Program-made: the position numbers and the translations under genes
Shown: one piece after another, positions 47,065 to 58,284 of the stretch
Layout: the number at the start of each line of letters is the position of its first letter
How positions within the stretch are numbered: position 1 is the first letter of the stretch
The notes under the pieces: generated by a model
What the model was told of the DNA's origin: nothing
Databases searched by the model: none
What the model saw: the letters and a program-made list of their open reading frames with translations, nothing else
Assembly (NCBI GenBank): GCA_032358165.1
Contig: JAALGY010000052.1
Span: forward strand, 620,001-684,000
DNA: 64,000 bases
Source of the DNA: Diplosphaera chodatii
Lineage: Eukaryota > Chlorophyta > Trebouxiophyceae > Prasiolales > Stichococcaceae
Reading direction: 5' to 3'

Positions 47065-50000
47065 CTATGTGCGCTTTTTCTTCGCAATCGGTGGGAGCAC
47101 GGGCCCCAGGTGGGGTCGGCCATCTGGCTCCGGATGTGAATACGGCTGCGGCTGCCTGCCGCTGCCAGCGCCGTTCTGGACAACGACCCGAGTACTTTCC
47201 TGCGGCACGCCGTAGCCGGGCGGCTGGTGCTGGGGCGGCGGCAGCCCGGGCATCGGCCAGTGCTGCTGCGGCGGCAGCCGTGGCGTCAGGGACTGCGGCG
47301 GCTGCTGCGGCGGCGTGTGCTGCTGGTGCTGGGTCGGCACCGTCCAGAATGCCGTCTGCTGCGGGTACTGGGGCGGCGGGCGCAGCTGCGGCACCTGGAA
47401 GCGGTGCGGCGACTGCGGCTGGCGCTGCGGGAGCGTGGGGCCGCCGGGTCCCCCGCCGGGCGCCGCCGCCTGCGCACAAGGGTTGCAGCATGATAGGGCA
47501 GAGGCACGCAGGTGCATTGCGTGTCAGTCGAGTTGTCACACGTCTATGCCAGTAGTGCTACTGCGGATGGTTTCCCTGTGAGAATTGCTGTAGCCCACCT
47601 GGAAGGGGCCTCCCGACAGACTCGGCAGCGTCTGCGCAAAGCCGGGCGCATTGGCGCTGGGCGCCTTGGCCGCCGCCGCCAGCTGCTGCTGCAGACTGCC
47701 CAGGCTGCACCAGGTGCAGTTGAAGACATCGGCACACTTCCTCAGATCAAGCAGCAATTCGCCATCACGCTTGACACACGACCGCTGTGCACCATTGCTC
47801 GATACACCAGTGCACGACGCCTGCATGACAGGGTGACATCACGAGGTTGTGTGCCCAGCAAGTCTGGCAGGCCCCACCTGCTGTTGGCAGGGCCGGGCCG
47901 CGCATACAGCGGCTTGGACGGCGACCCGAGCGCTGGCCCAGAGGCCTGCACCGGGGGCTGCAGCGGCGGCGGCAGGCTGCCGTACTGCTGCAATATCGAA
48001 CAGGGGAGCGTCAAGCCACGAAGATGCAGTCGGCCACGCATGAGAGATGCATGCAAACTGCCTGCGCTCTGCTGCTGCATAATCTGTCCCTCCGGTCGTC
48101 GGTTGACGATGCAGGATGGGAGCAGCGTCGGAATGCGTACACACATCTGGGCGCGGCGGGCGGCACCTGGGGCTGGTGGAGGGTGGGGAACTGGGTGGCG
48201 CGCTGCTGCGCCAGGGTGGCCTGCAGGCTGGGCCCAGGCGGCGGGTGCAGCGGCGCGGTGCCGTGCGCCTTGCGCCGCAGGCACGACCGGGGCGCCGAGA
48301 TGGTCCCGCACTTGCCCTTGCGCTGCACCACGCACACCGCGCAGCGCCCTGCGCGGCGGCAGCTGGAGCTCAGGCTCGTGACAACACAACGTCGCTGGTG
48401 CGGCATGCCTTCGAGTGCTCACGGTCAGGTGGGGGGGAAATAGTGGCTGATGCAGCTGGTGCACAACCTGCTGTGTAACCCACGAGGAGTGTGCACCATC
48501 TTGCGGCTGCCCATGCAGCGTGCATCCTGCTCACGCAGCTCGGGGAAGCCCGGACTGGGAAAGGCCATGCAGCTGCCCCGCACAACACGTATCGCCCGCC
48601 CACCTGGCCGCCAGCGGCACTGCCCCACGGTGCCGCCCAGCTGGATGTCGCCGCCGTCGCCGGGGGCGGGGCCCTCCTCGGGCGCCGCGCCGCCGCCGCC
48701 GCCGCCGTCGCTGCTGCCGTCGCGCGCCCGCGGGTCATCGGGCTCGGGGGCCGGGGCGGCGGGCGGGGGCCGGGGCGCCGGGGAGGCCCGCGGCTGCGGC
48801 GAGCGGAAGGCCGCCCCCAGGTCGCTGCTCCCCCGGTCGTCCGCAACTGGGGCACCCACGGAAACGGCCTCAGACTGGTGCATGCTGCTGGTCAAGAATG
48901 ATCAGTCGACAGGAAATTGCAACAGCGGCCAGACTGTTGCATGCACCGAGCTTGAGCCTGCTGTAGCAATGGACCTGCCAGCATCATGGCTGCAGACACA
49001 GTCCGTCCTCAGGAGAGTCAGTCAGGTGAATGGACAGAAACAAGCGGGCTGAAGTCGTAGAGTGCGCACCCCTGGCCATGGGGCTGGCGGATGGCGCGGC
49101 CTGCTGCTGCTGCTGGGCCTGCTGCTGGGGCTGCTGCGGCTGGTGCTGGGGCGGGGGGCGCGCCTGGGGCGCCGGCTGCTGCGCGTGCTGGTGGTGGTGA
49201 GGCGGCTGGGGCGGCGGCGCCGCGGGCGTCGGCGGCGGCAGCTGCAGCGGCTGCTGCTCCGCCCGCGTTGGGATGTAGCCGGTGCTCTTGCCGCGGTGCT
49301 GCGGGCACATCACCTTATACGGCGCGCCCTGCGGGTAGACACTGGACTCTTCAGTATACCACATGTACGCTGCAGCATGATCGCCACACATTTGATGGCT
49401 CGCTGTGCTGCAGATGGCGTGGCTGCACATCGTCATGTTGCCGCACGCTGCTTCATGCCTGCTCCCCCTGCCGTCCAGCCGGTGGCGCAGCACCACCGTC
49501 ACAACAGGCCGTCCAACCTTGGCAGAAAGGCAGCTCTTGCGATATGCAGCAGCCCACCAGCAGCTCGCAGCCGCTGTCCCGGGCGCAGGACAGGTGGAAG
49601 GAGGAGCGGCAGAAGCGGTTGAGGCAGCCCAGCGTCGCGCCCTTCAGCCCGCACTCCCGGCACTTGATCTTGCGCCCCCGCCGCACCGCCTCGGGCACCA
49701 TCTGCAGGCGGGGGCCGGGCTTGTGGCGGCTGCACAATCTGCTCCGAAGCAGCCGGGCATAGCAGCAGCTGGGGTGGTGGCGGCCATGGCGTGCATCGAC
49801 TGTCAGCACAGTCAGGCCCACCACCCACCGGAGCTGACCACCGTTGCCGCAGGCTGAGCACATGGCTGCCAACGACCGCAAGTGGCATCGGCAGCGCTGG
49901 GCCTACCTGCAGGCCATCGTCCGTCTCGTACACCTCCGGCGACCAGCGCGCGCACTGCTCGTGGATCCAGGCGTTGGTGATGGCGCTCACGCGCACCAGC

Positions 50001-53000
50001 AGCCAGGGACCCAGGCCGCCGCCCTCCGCCCGGGCGCCAAACTCGTCGCTGAGCGTCTCGGCTGGGCCCGACGTGCCGCCGTCGCACAGCGTGCACCTGA
50101 GCAGGGAGTGGGACTTGGACATCAACTACTTCCGGACTGTCAGCGTGCACGCAAGCCTTCCATATGCGCAGTCCTCCCCCTGCTGCCAACGGCCCCCAGC
50201 AGGTCAGCTCAGCAGCCGCGTGAGCAGGCACGGAACGCTGGCATCGGGCACAGCGGTCAGCAGGCGCACTTGGCGCCGGGCGGCGCGCCGTCCTGCGCCA
50301 TGCGCATGTACTCCCGGTCGGAGGCGGCCCGCCGCTCGGCGTTCACCTCCTCCTTGGTGCCCAGGGTCGCCGCCGCCGCGCTCGCCGCCCGCCGCAGCCC
50401 GGCCGTCGTCTTTGGGCAACCAGCGGGCACATCAATTTGCATGCAGAACCAGCCTGGTGTTTGTTCAGACCCGCAGAGTCCGGCCTTCGACCCGCAACCA
50501 TACATGGTCGACTGCACGGCGGCAGCAACATGTAAATGATGGAAGCATATAAGACTGCCAGCTGGAGAATGCTCGGAACGCACCGCGGCTGCGGCGGCGG
50601 CGGCGTGCAGTGCGTCGGGGTGCGTGGGGTGCGGCACCGCGATCACCGGCGGCAGCTGCGAGGGGCTGGACGACGTCAGCGGCGGCACCGGCGGCGCCGA
50701 CGGCGGTTGCTTCTGCAGGTACAGGTGGATCGAAAGCAATCACAGGGTGTGCCATGCACAGGCTGCCATGCAATCACCGCCACTGCTACGAACACATTGC
50801 TCAGCGGGCGGCTGACGGCGCCTGTCGTCAGGTGGGCCAAGCGTCGATGACCGGATGCTTCTCGAAACTCGCACCGGGGGCCTGCCCAGGCGCTTGGGCG
50901 GCTTCTCGGGGGGCAAGGCCTCGGCGGGGCGCTTGGTGCGGCCCAGGGGCGCCAGCTCGCCGCGGAAGGTGCGCCCGCTGACCGCCAGCGTCGCCTCCAG
51001 CACCCCGTAGTGCGTGAGGCGCCAGCTGACGACGCGCGGCGCCTCCTCCCGCTCCTCGCTCCTGCAGAACCAAAAGTTCTGGGGTTTTAAGGGTCAACAT
51101 CGTCACTCACCGCAGCTCAGCATGTGCTGCACCGATGCATTGCAGTACCATCACCACCAAACTTCAGGGGGATCTGGCACTCATTGTCTGTGGATGCACT
51201 GCGATGATGTGGGTAGCCACTCACTTGACAGGCGCCCAGTGCGCGGGCACATCGCTGTCGGCACGCCTCGGCTTGGCGGCCCTGCAGCGCAGCATCCGCA
51301 GCATGAAGCTCGCCTGCAATGTGCCGCCAGCATGGTGCAGCGTGCTTGTACACCATAGGCACATGCGCTAGATGTGCAGCCAGCGCACCAGCCGCGGCCG
51401 CCGCTTTCTGTCAGCCGTGACTGCGCGTCGTCCAAGCCACCGCCCATGTATGCGTTCGCAGGCACGCTGCCACCCAGGCTGCTCTCCGCTGCAAAGCATC
51501 AAGCTGGCACTCAGCCTCATGCAAGCTGCAGACCCTGCTGCTCGCACAAAACGCCCAAACGACAGGCTGGTGCTGTGAATGCAGTTGGTCTGAGGCATGC
51601 ATCTGAAAGCTGAGCTGGGCAATCTGAGGAGCCAGCATCTGTCTGCGAAATTTCGAAGAAGAAGACGAGACAGACTGCCAGCTCACACTCGTTGGTGAGC
51701 GTCACGCGGTTCTGCGCGGCGAGCGCCGGGTCCACGGTGTTGTTCAGCCAGTGGGGCCGCCGCTTGACGCGGGCGCCGCGCTCCAGGGGGGCCTCCAAGT
51801 CCCGGTCCCGAGGGCCCCGCGCGATCACATCCTACAGGACCACGCCACATCCAGGTCGCGTGCCCAACTGAGGTCCTCGCTGGCTTCGTACAGCTGCAGC
51901 TGCCAGCGCCCAGTGCAGGCAGCAGGTCGCAGAAGCACGGTGTGTCGACAGGACAGCCTCCACCGGGACATTGAGCTCCCTGGGCATGTACGGTGCTGCA
52001 TGTTTGATTCGTTGCAGCTGCCGGTTGGTTGCCTGGATCGCATCGGGCGGCAGCGCCTCAGCCACGGCGCGCTCCTTGCCGGCCGCTGACAGCAGCGCGT
52101 CCTCCAGTGAGGGCCCCGGCTCCCCTGCAGCGAGACGCTCTCCTCTGACAGCCAGCATGCACAGCATGCAGACCGTTTACCGGCGGTTGCCTTCCATCAC
52201 GTTTTGGACTAGATGGACAAGAGCATGCCAAGCTCCGAGACTCGCCTTCGCGCGGGTCGGTGCAGGTGCCGGCGGGCTTGGCCTGCTGCAGGGTGGGCAC
52301 CACGGCCTGGTGCTCCGGCCCCTCCCGCAGCTCCACCACATCCTCCTCGCTCTCGTCCTCCTCCTGTGTGACACGCCGGCCAAGACGCATGACGATGTCG
52401 CCAAGCGTCCACGCTGGACTTCCAGCGCTGCCATGCAGTGCCGTACAAGCCGCTGGCAATACACATAGTAACATATTCTGGAGGATCCCAGCAGACCTAT
52501 ATGCAGAGCAACAAGTCCTTTTGAGGGAGCGGAGGGTACCTGGTGGTGGACCTGCGCGGAGGAGGCCTCCAGCCAGCGCTTGGAGGGCGCCCGCAGCCGG
52601 GGGGTGCTGGACCCGCCCGCCAGCTCCTCCCCCCGGTCGTCGCCCACCCCCAGGTCGCTGCCGCTGCCGGCGGCGCGGTTGGCAGCAGCCGTCAGCGACA
52701 CGTGGCGCCGCAGCCCGGAGCTGGTGCGCGCTTGCGGCACCGGCCGCCCCTGCCCCGGCACGAACTTGCCTGCATGACGAGCACGGCAGGGCGCATGTCG
52801 ATGCCAGATTGTTGGCATGCTGTTTGACCCAGGCTTCGCGTGCGACCTCACAGTGCTGCCCGCTTGTTACACACTTGTGATGTGGACTGTTCCTGGCTGA
52901 AGAATTGGGTGCTGCACCAGCAGCGTGACAGGTACAGCTGCTGCGACACGTCCGCAGGCAGGGGGTGCCCACCGTCGGCGCCGCGGCGGTACTGGCTGTT

Positions 53001-54897
53001 GGCGCTGCGGCTGGAGGGCGGCCGCGTCGGCAGGATCGGCGCCCTGGGCGGCGCGGCGCCGTCCACCCCGCTGCGCTTTGCTGCTATCGTCCTGTAGGGT
53101 GTGCAAATGAAGGTTCAAAGCTGTAGATTAGCCTGCTCTAATGCCCAGCGGGCCCTAGACAGCAGGCCCAGCCGGTGGCACACCCAACATCCTTCCGGGT
53201 GTGCGGGCATGGACGCGTGTGTGCGTGCAAGGGCACAGAAAAGACGGCAGGCGGCACCGTTCGGAGGTGCGCACGAGGCCGCGCGCCTCCAGCCAGGCGC
53301 CCACCGGCTGCGGGTCCTCGCTGCCGTCGTCCACCCGCACCGTGTACTTCCACTTCTTGCTGGCCGCCATGCCCGCGTGCCGCTCGTACTCCGTCGGCGT
53401 CATCGTCACCATCACCCCGTCGCGCTCCGCCTACGCACAGATGACAACATGCACGCTGACTGCATCGTCTTGATCGTGGAGCTGCTGATTGAAGCTGCTG
53501 CCCGAGAGCTGCCTGGATGCTGAATGTGTTGATTAAGGATCATCAAGTTGCAGTTCCAAGGCGAATGTCCTTCTGAGGTCGGATGTGGTGCTGGCGTACC
53601 TTGGCCTGGCAGGAGCGGCAGCGGCACTCCATGACCTGCTTCGTGATGTGGAACAGGCCGCGCAGGCCGTTGCAGATCACGGCCACCGACTCGGGGGTGT
53701 TCGTGGCGGGCGGGCACTGCAGCTCGCCGGCGCCGGTGCCGCTGCTGCCGCCGGACTGCGCTGCTGGGTCCTTTGGCTGGCCGCCTGTGGGGCAGGGTGT
53801 CCCTCTAAGCGTCTCCACGTGGCCCATCATGTTTTGCGGATGCAGATCATGTGCAGGTTGCAATCTGGAGGCAACTTCCGGTGAGCTGCTGCAACCTGGC
53901 TCACCCTCGGCATCAGCGGCTGCGGCACCCTGGGCCTCCTCGTCATTGATGTTGCTGTCCTCCTCTGTCGGCCCGCTGTGCTCTCCACCAGCGAGGTCGA
54001 TGGCGCTGGCGCCTGCCCCCTGCTCGCTGGACGCCAGGCTGTACACGTCCTGTGGCGCTGCATCGCCGTCCGCTGATGGCTGGGCGCCCTCCGTCTGTGG
54101 GTGAGCGCCCGCCGCTGCAGCGGCGGCGCCGTCGTCCGCTGTCCCCGGCGAGTAGCGCTCTGCCGCATCACGCTCCGCCTGGTCGCCGATCGCGTACAGC
54201 TTGCGCATGATCATGGCGGCTGGTGCGACCGTGCGGCCGTTCCGCTGACCAGCCGTCTCTGCACGGTTGGAAGATCAAGCACCTCAGCTGATGGATCAGC
54301 GACTTTGCATGCGTGTGGGATGCCACTGCGGGACCGGCTGTGGGTTCAAGATACATCTGCTGACCTGCAAGGCTGAAGATCTCGTCGTCAAACAGCTCCT
54401 CCAGGCGTGCCACAATGAAGGGGTCCTGGGCTGAGCGGTCGGCTGCATGCAGAGGACATCAGCGCTGTTAGCACAGCAACGGCTGCAGTGCATGCTGCAC
54501 AGTTCAAGCTACGTGAACAGGCCGTCATGTGCTGCTAGTCTCACCAGCTTGTTTGTCAGTTTCGTCGTCCTCTCTATACTGCAGAGCGTCCGCAAGATTC
54601 ATGGGGATGTCTGCGGCCAGCATGCAAGACGGATTGCATGGCAGTCGTTGCAAGGTGTACCTCCGGCCACTTGCATGTGTGGTGCACATCTATCGCGTCA
54701 CTACCTCCCACAGGCTCGGCAATGTCGGGCATGGCATGCACACCTGAGCTGGCAGCCAAGCGCTCCTGCAGCGCTGCCATCAGTTGTTGTCCTGCTGACG
54801 AGCCGGACGCCGCTGCATCGCCGTTGGCACGCTGCTGTGCATCTGTGGCGTGCTGCGCGCCGTGAGCTGCATGAGCCGGTTCGCTGGTCGCATCCAT
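47065..54897 (-). CDS. Very long chromatin-type protein with SAND-like and extended-PHD segments and Pro/Gln-rich tail (spliced)
   Basis: Probably nuclear. The start at 54897 gives MDATSEPAHAAHGAQHATDA, then DIPMNLADALQYREDDETDK, LEELFDDEIFSLAG and IMRKLYAIGDQAERDAAERY. At about 53640-53590 a Cys cluster reads ITKQVMECRCRSCQAK. At 53420-53270 MTPTEYERHAGMAASKKWKY and then TVRVDDGSEDPQPVGAWLEA resemble a SAND-like or Tify-binding module. An extended PHD follows at 50100-49500: CTLCDGG, WIHEQCARWSPEVYETDDGL, then KCRECGLKGATLGCLNRFCR and SSFHLSCARDSGCELL. Near 48380-48280 a Cys/Lys segment (GRCAVCVVQRKGKCG) recalls part of a CXXC finger. The last 600 or so residues are rich in Pro, Gln, Gly and Ala and end PIAKKKRT, a possible nuclear signal, at TAG 47065-47067. 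No SET, bromo or Jumonji domain was seen. Two adjacent genes cannot be excluded. Confidence 0.62.
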
Positions 54898-55255
54898 GGC
54901 AGCCGACTCGAATGCCTGGAAAGGGGGATTTGCACTATCTGCCCAGCCGGCGCGCGCGGACGTGCTGCGCTTCACACGGCTGCCTGCTCCCACCCATGCG
55001 CCGAGCGCCAAGCATCGCGAGTGAGCGAGCGGACGCCGGCTTGTGAATCTGCAAATTCAGCAAACACGACACAAAGAAGTGAAACCTGCCCAGCTTGCAT
55101 CGCGGCGGCTGCAATGCCGCAGCAGGGCGAGCTCATGCTGTCTACAGGATGCAGATGCGTCGAGTTGTGCAGTTTGCCCGTCGACACATGCATTCGCACC
55201 ATCGGCAGTATTTATCTGGCAGTGTGCAGGAGGGAGCTTCGTCACATCGTCTCCC
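54898..55255. other. Gap without recognised gene
   Basis: This likely holds the promoter of the long chromatin-type gene. No exon is recognisable. Confidence 0.35.
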
Positions 55256-55609
55256 CTATACGATGGCCGTGACGCCTCCCTCAGTGGAGAAAGCAGCCAG
55301 CAGGCGGGCCAGCCGGAGCAAATGGGTTCTGGAGGCACAGCGACCGGCCCGAACCACTTCGAAGCAGCGAGGGTCGATGACGTGAAACGCCTGCCGCATC
55401 GGCCCGCGGGTGGAAGGGGCCTGCGCGTCTGGCTGCAGTTGTGAAGCGGGAGGCGCAATGCCGCGCGGCCGTGCAGAGTAGCGTCGACGCCTCGATCGGC
55501 GTTGTTGAGTTGAACCTGCGTTGGGCGCAGGTCGTGTGGGGCTGCAGTGCAGTATGCTGGCGCACGGCGCGGCAGGTCGCCTTGCAAGACGCTTCAATAA
55601 GTCTGACAT
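55256..55609 (-). CDS. Hypothetical small basic protein (single exon)
   Basis: A 117-residue frame starts at ATG 55609 with MSDLLKRLARRPAAPCASIL and stays open to 55256 without introns. It is rich in Arg, Ala and Ser in its first half, as organelle presequences are, and ends with hydrophobic LLRLARLLAAFSTEGG. I do not recognise a family. In GC-rich DNA such a frame can arise by chance, so it is a candidate only. If real it is divergent with NDUFS5. Confidence 0.25.
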   Translation of the reverse strand: MSDLLKRLARRPAAPCASILHCSPTRPAPNAGSTQQRRSRRRRYSARPRGIAPPASQLQPDAQAPSTRGPMRQAFHVIDPRCFEVVRAGRCASRTHLLRLARLLAAFSTEGGVTAIV

Positions 55610-56254
55610 ATCATTGCGCTGCTCGCGTGCGGGGGCCGAGCCGCGGGGTGGACAAAGGCATACTACATATCAGCCCAGAGCGTCGTTTCTGGCACCCATG
55701 CAAGCGGTAAATGGCCATCCGGGCGTTGAGGGCATGCAGGCACACACCAGACATGACATATTGGGTGACAATGCAGGTGTTTCTGATGCGTATGGTGTGC
55801 GTGATTGAGCTAGGGGCCTCGATAGCGCTTCAGGGTCGTGCACCGGGGTTGTTGTTACCGAGGCCGGTCATGTTTCACCGCACAGCGAGATGCGAACGCA
55901 GGACAATGAAGTTGCTCACGGGCCCGGCGGCATCTGCGGGCCGTCTGCAGCTGCGCCCGGCCGCTCCAGCATCGCGTGTCAGAACCTGCCACTCCCTCGA
56001 CCACGTGTCTGCCCCTTGCAGGCAAAGGCCGCAGCAGTCGCTGACGCGTCCATCATACTCCGCCGCGCGCCACAGTGCTCTCGTGCATGATAGGCTGGAT
56101 TCGCAGGGCAGCCGCTGAGCACCGACTGCTGATCTGAGTGAAGTTGCAGATCCGTAGTGCACCTGCACTTTTGCAGCGGCGAGCAGGAGCGCTCAGCGAT
56201 TGTGAGAGCCACCTACTCTGCGTCAAAGGCTGCCTGGTCTGGCGTTGAGTCGCC
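55610..56254. other. Upstream region of NDUFS5
   Basis: About 640 bp with no recognisable exon. It should include the NDUFS5 promoter. Confidence 0.35.
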
Positions 56255-56500
56255 ATGGCCAGCGGCTTCGGAGTGTCGGGCAACACTGGACGGTGCTACC
56301 CCGTCTGGATGGACTTCTCAGAGTGCATGTCCAAGACGGACGACCCAGTAAAGTGCAGAGCGCTGCGGGACGATTACCTGGAGTGCCTCCATCATCGCAG
56401 AGAGTATACACGGTTGAACAAAGTCACAAGGGAGACCGAACGGTACATTCTTGAGAAGGAGGCTAGTAGAGCCTCAAGTCCGCAAGGCGGCAAGAACTGA
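56255..56500 (+). CDS. NDUFS5: NADH dehydrogenase (ubiquinone) Fe-S protein 5, complex I
   Basis: A small accessory subunit of mitochondrial complex I on the intermembrane-space side. The 81-residue protein is encoded without introns. It starts MASGFGVSGNTGRCYPVWMD and carries the twin CX9C pattern, CYPVWMDFSEC and CRALRDDYLEC, followed by HHRREYTRLNKV. This spacing and the MASG-G-GN-GRCY opening match plant NDUFS5. The twin CX9C cysteines form two disulphides and normally direct import by the Mia40 relay, so no presequence is expected and none is present. It is convergent with the TMEM50 gene, 223 bp between stops. Confidence 0.95.
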   Translation: MASGFGVSGNTGRCYPVWMDFSECMSKTDDPVKCRALRDDYLECLHHRREYTRLNKVTRETERYILEKEASRASSPQGGKN

Positions 56501-56723
56501 CGTGCCAGGGGGTGTTTGGGTGGCATGGAAAGTCGCGTACGCTTGAAGTACCTGCTTTTAAAAGGTAGGACAGGAGTAGGACAACTGAGCCACGAGTTTT
56601 GAGACGACAAGCGCATGGACGGTTGGTGCGTCGACGAGAATGAGCACTATCGTATACAGTACAGATACACACCTAGGTTTGGCTGCAGCGCAAACATCAC
56701 AATGCTGAAACCTACACTTAGGC

Positions 56724-57885
56724 CTAGAAGCTGCCGTAGTCATACCCACCACCTCCTTCGGTTGGTGTCCTCGCCACAAAGAACACCAAGGCCGCGGCCA
56801 GTATGAAGATGACCTGCGGCCATGAAGAGAATTCAGTTATTGAGATTCTCAGTGCCGAGATGTATCGAATGATTGACTTGCCTCGCACCTATGCAGCGGC
56901 TTGAGTGTGTCACAAAGCACGCATTGCACTGCTTTGCATCAGTGTTGGAGGGCTGCTGCAGTCAAAAACCCTATCAAGACTTGTCTAGGGTCACGGTGAC
57001 GGGATCCTCACCTGGAACACACCCGCTGCGCCTGGCCACACTGATGGCACATCATTGAGGGCGTACCCTTGCAGCAGCACCCAGACGGCAGCAATGACGG
57101 ATGAAAAGCTGACGACGTAGCTGATGAACAGCCAGAAGCGCGATCGGCAGAACACGCCCTCATCAAATGCGTCATAGGTCTCCAGCTCTTCTCTGCAGGC
57201 ATAGACTCAGACGCATCTCAGTGTTCTGAGCCATGGCTCATAGCTGCAGTGGACGACACCCTGAACTGGATGGTCGTCGTGGTACAATGCAGCGCTTGCT
57301 GGAATATGCACTAACAAACACTCACCGCCGTATGCAGTTGATCATGATGAGCGCTATGGTTGCCTGAAAGCACTGGTCAGGTCCATTGTCGGCACAGGTA
57401 CTAAAACCCCATGAACACAGCACAGAACCCGGACATCTTAGCAGTGCGAAGCGATCCAAACGTACCGTGATGCCTGGCAGGTACTGCACAAATGGCACGG
57501 TCTGCGCCGCTGAAGTGCAAGCATCTGCCCAAAACCACCAGCCTGCGGCATGTACCAGCTTACCGTCTGGAACAGTCCTCAGGGCAAACAGGGCAGCAAG
57601 GCTTGTGTTATTTCAGCACGTCAACAGATAGCCACCTGCTCCAAACAGCGCCCCCGAGATGATTGGCCCGTGGCTTTTTGCCTGCGGGGCCAGAAAACTT
57701 GGGTGTAGGATGCCTCAGTCCGCAACACAACTGGTGGCGTACGCTTCGGCAAGTGAACAGCTGAAAATGCAGTGATTTCACACCTGATCTTCACAGAATT
57801 GCAGGAACTGCGGGCTGATGAGCATGTTGACGTCTGGCAGGCAGTCCGTGCAGGTCTGCACGGCATGTACCACCCTGTCCACCAT
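56724..57885 (-). CDS. TMEM50 family membrane protein (spliced)
   Basis: A four-helix endomembrane protein of unknown biochemical role. Start at 57885 gives MVDRVVHAVQTCTDCLPDVN and ISPQFLQFCEDQ. The next exon starts after CCGCAG near 57690 with AKSHGPIISGALFGAG. It joins GWWFWADACTSAAQTVPFVQ and YLPGIT, then ATIALIMINCIRR, then EELETYDAFDEGVFCRSRFW, LFISYVVSFSSVIAAVWVLL and SVWPGAAGVFQ. The last exon reads VIFILAAALVFFVARTPTEG and ends GYDYGSF at TAG 56724-56726. FGAGWWFWAD, the RFWLF-SYVVSF helix and VWPG-AGVFQ match plant TMEM50 homologues. Each exon joins in frame. It is divergent with CUEDC2. Confidence 0.9.
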
Positions 57886-58284
57886 GACGGCGACCTTTCC
57901 ACTGCTTGACTGCACGTGCCAAAGCCTCGTCGCCACCCTTGCTTAAGTCGTATTCGAGGAGGTTTCTCCGAACGTCAGTGCGCAGTCTCAAGCAAATTTC
58001 TAAGCCGCAGACCCAACAAGCTGCAACAGAGTGGTCCACCTTGTATCGATTACATGAGCACTCTGGACAAAAGACACAGTGCGAACCTGCAGAGTGCACC
58101 TGGTGTGCATGTTGTGAGATCTCCTGCCATGTCAGCTTTTCTGTACCTGCCAGCATGTATGCCTTGGTCAACTCCTGTTGCGAATTTTGACAACCCTGAC
58201 AGACAGTTATTCTGGGCATTGCTTGTCCCTCAATCGCATTTGGTACATGCGCAGGCGTTGCCGCTGCCGATCACCTAATAGCGA
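57886..58284. promoter_or_regulatory. Divergent intergenic region (TMEM50 / CUEDC2)
   Basis: This 399-bp head-to-head gap holds both promoters. A minus-strand open stretch reading RRNLLEYDLSKGGDEALARA looks coding-like but has no clear place in either gene. Confidence 0.4.

Noticed and set aside
46974..47555. An Ala-rich + open frame
   Set aside because: It is antisense to the Pro/Gln-rich tail of the long minus-strand gene and has no domain.
57906..58219. A minus-strand frame from ATG 58219 with an Arg/Leu-rich LYR-like stretch
   Set aside because: The first part is Cys/His noise, no LYR motif is present, and TMEM50 has a good start at 57885; it is probably promoter or 5' UTR sequence.
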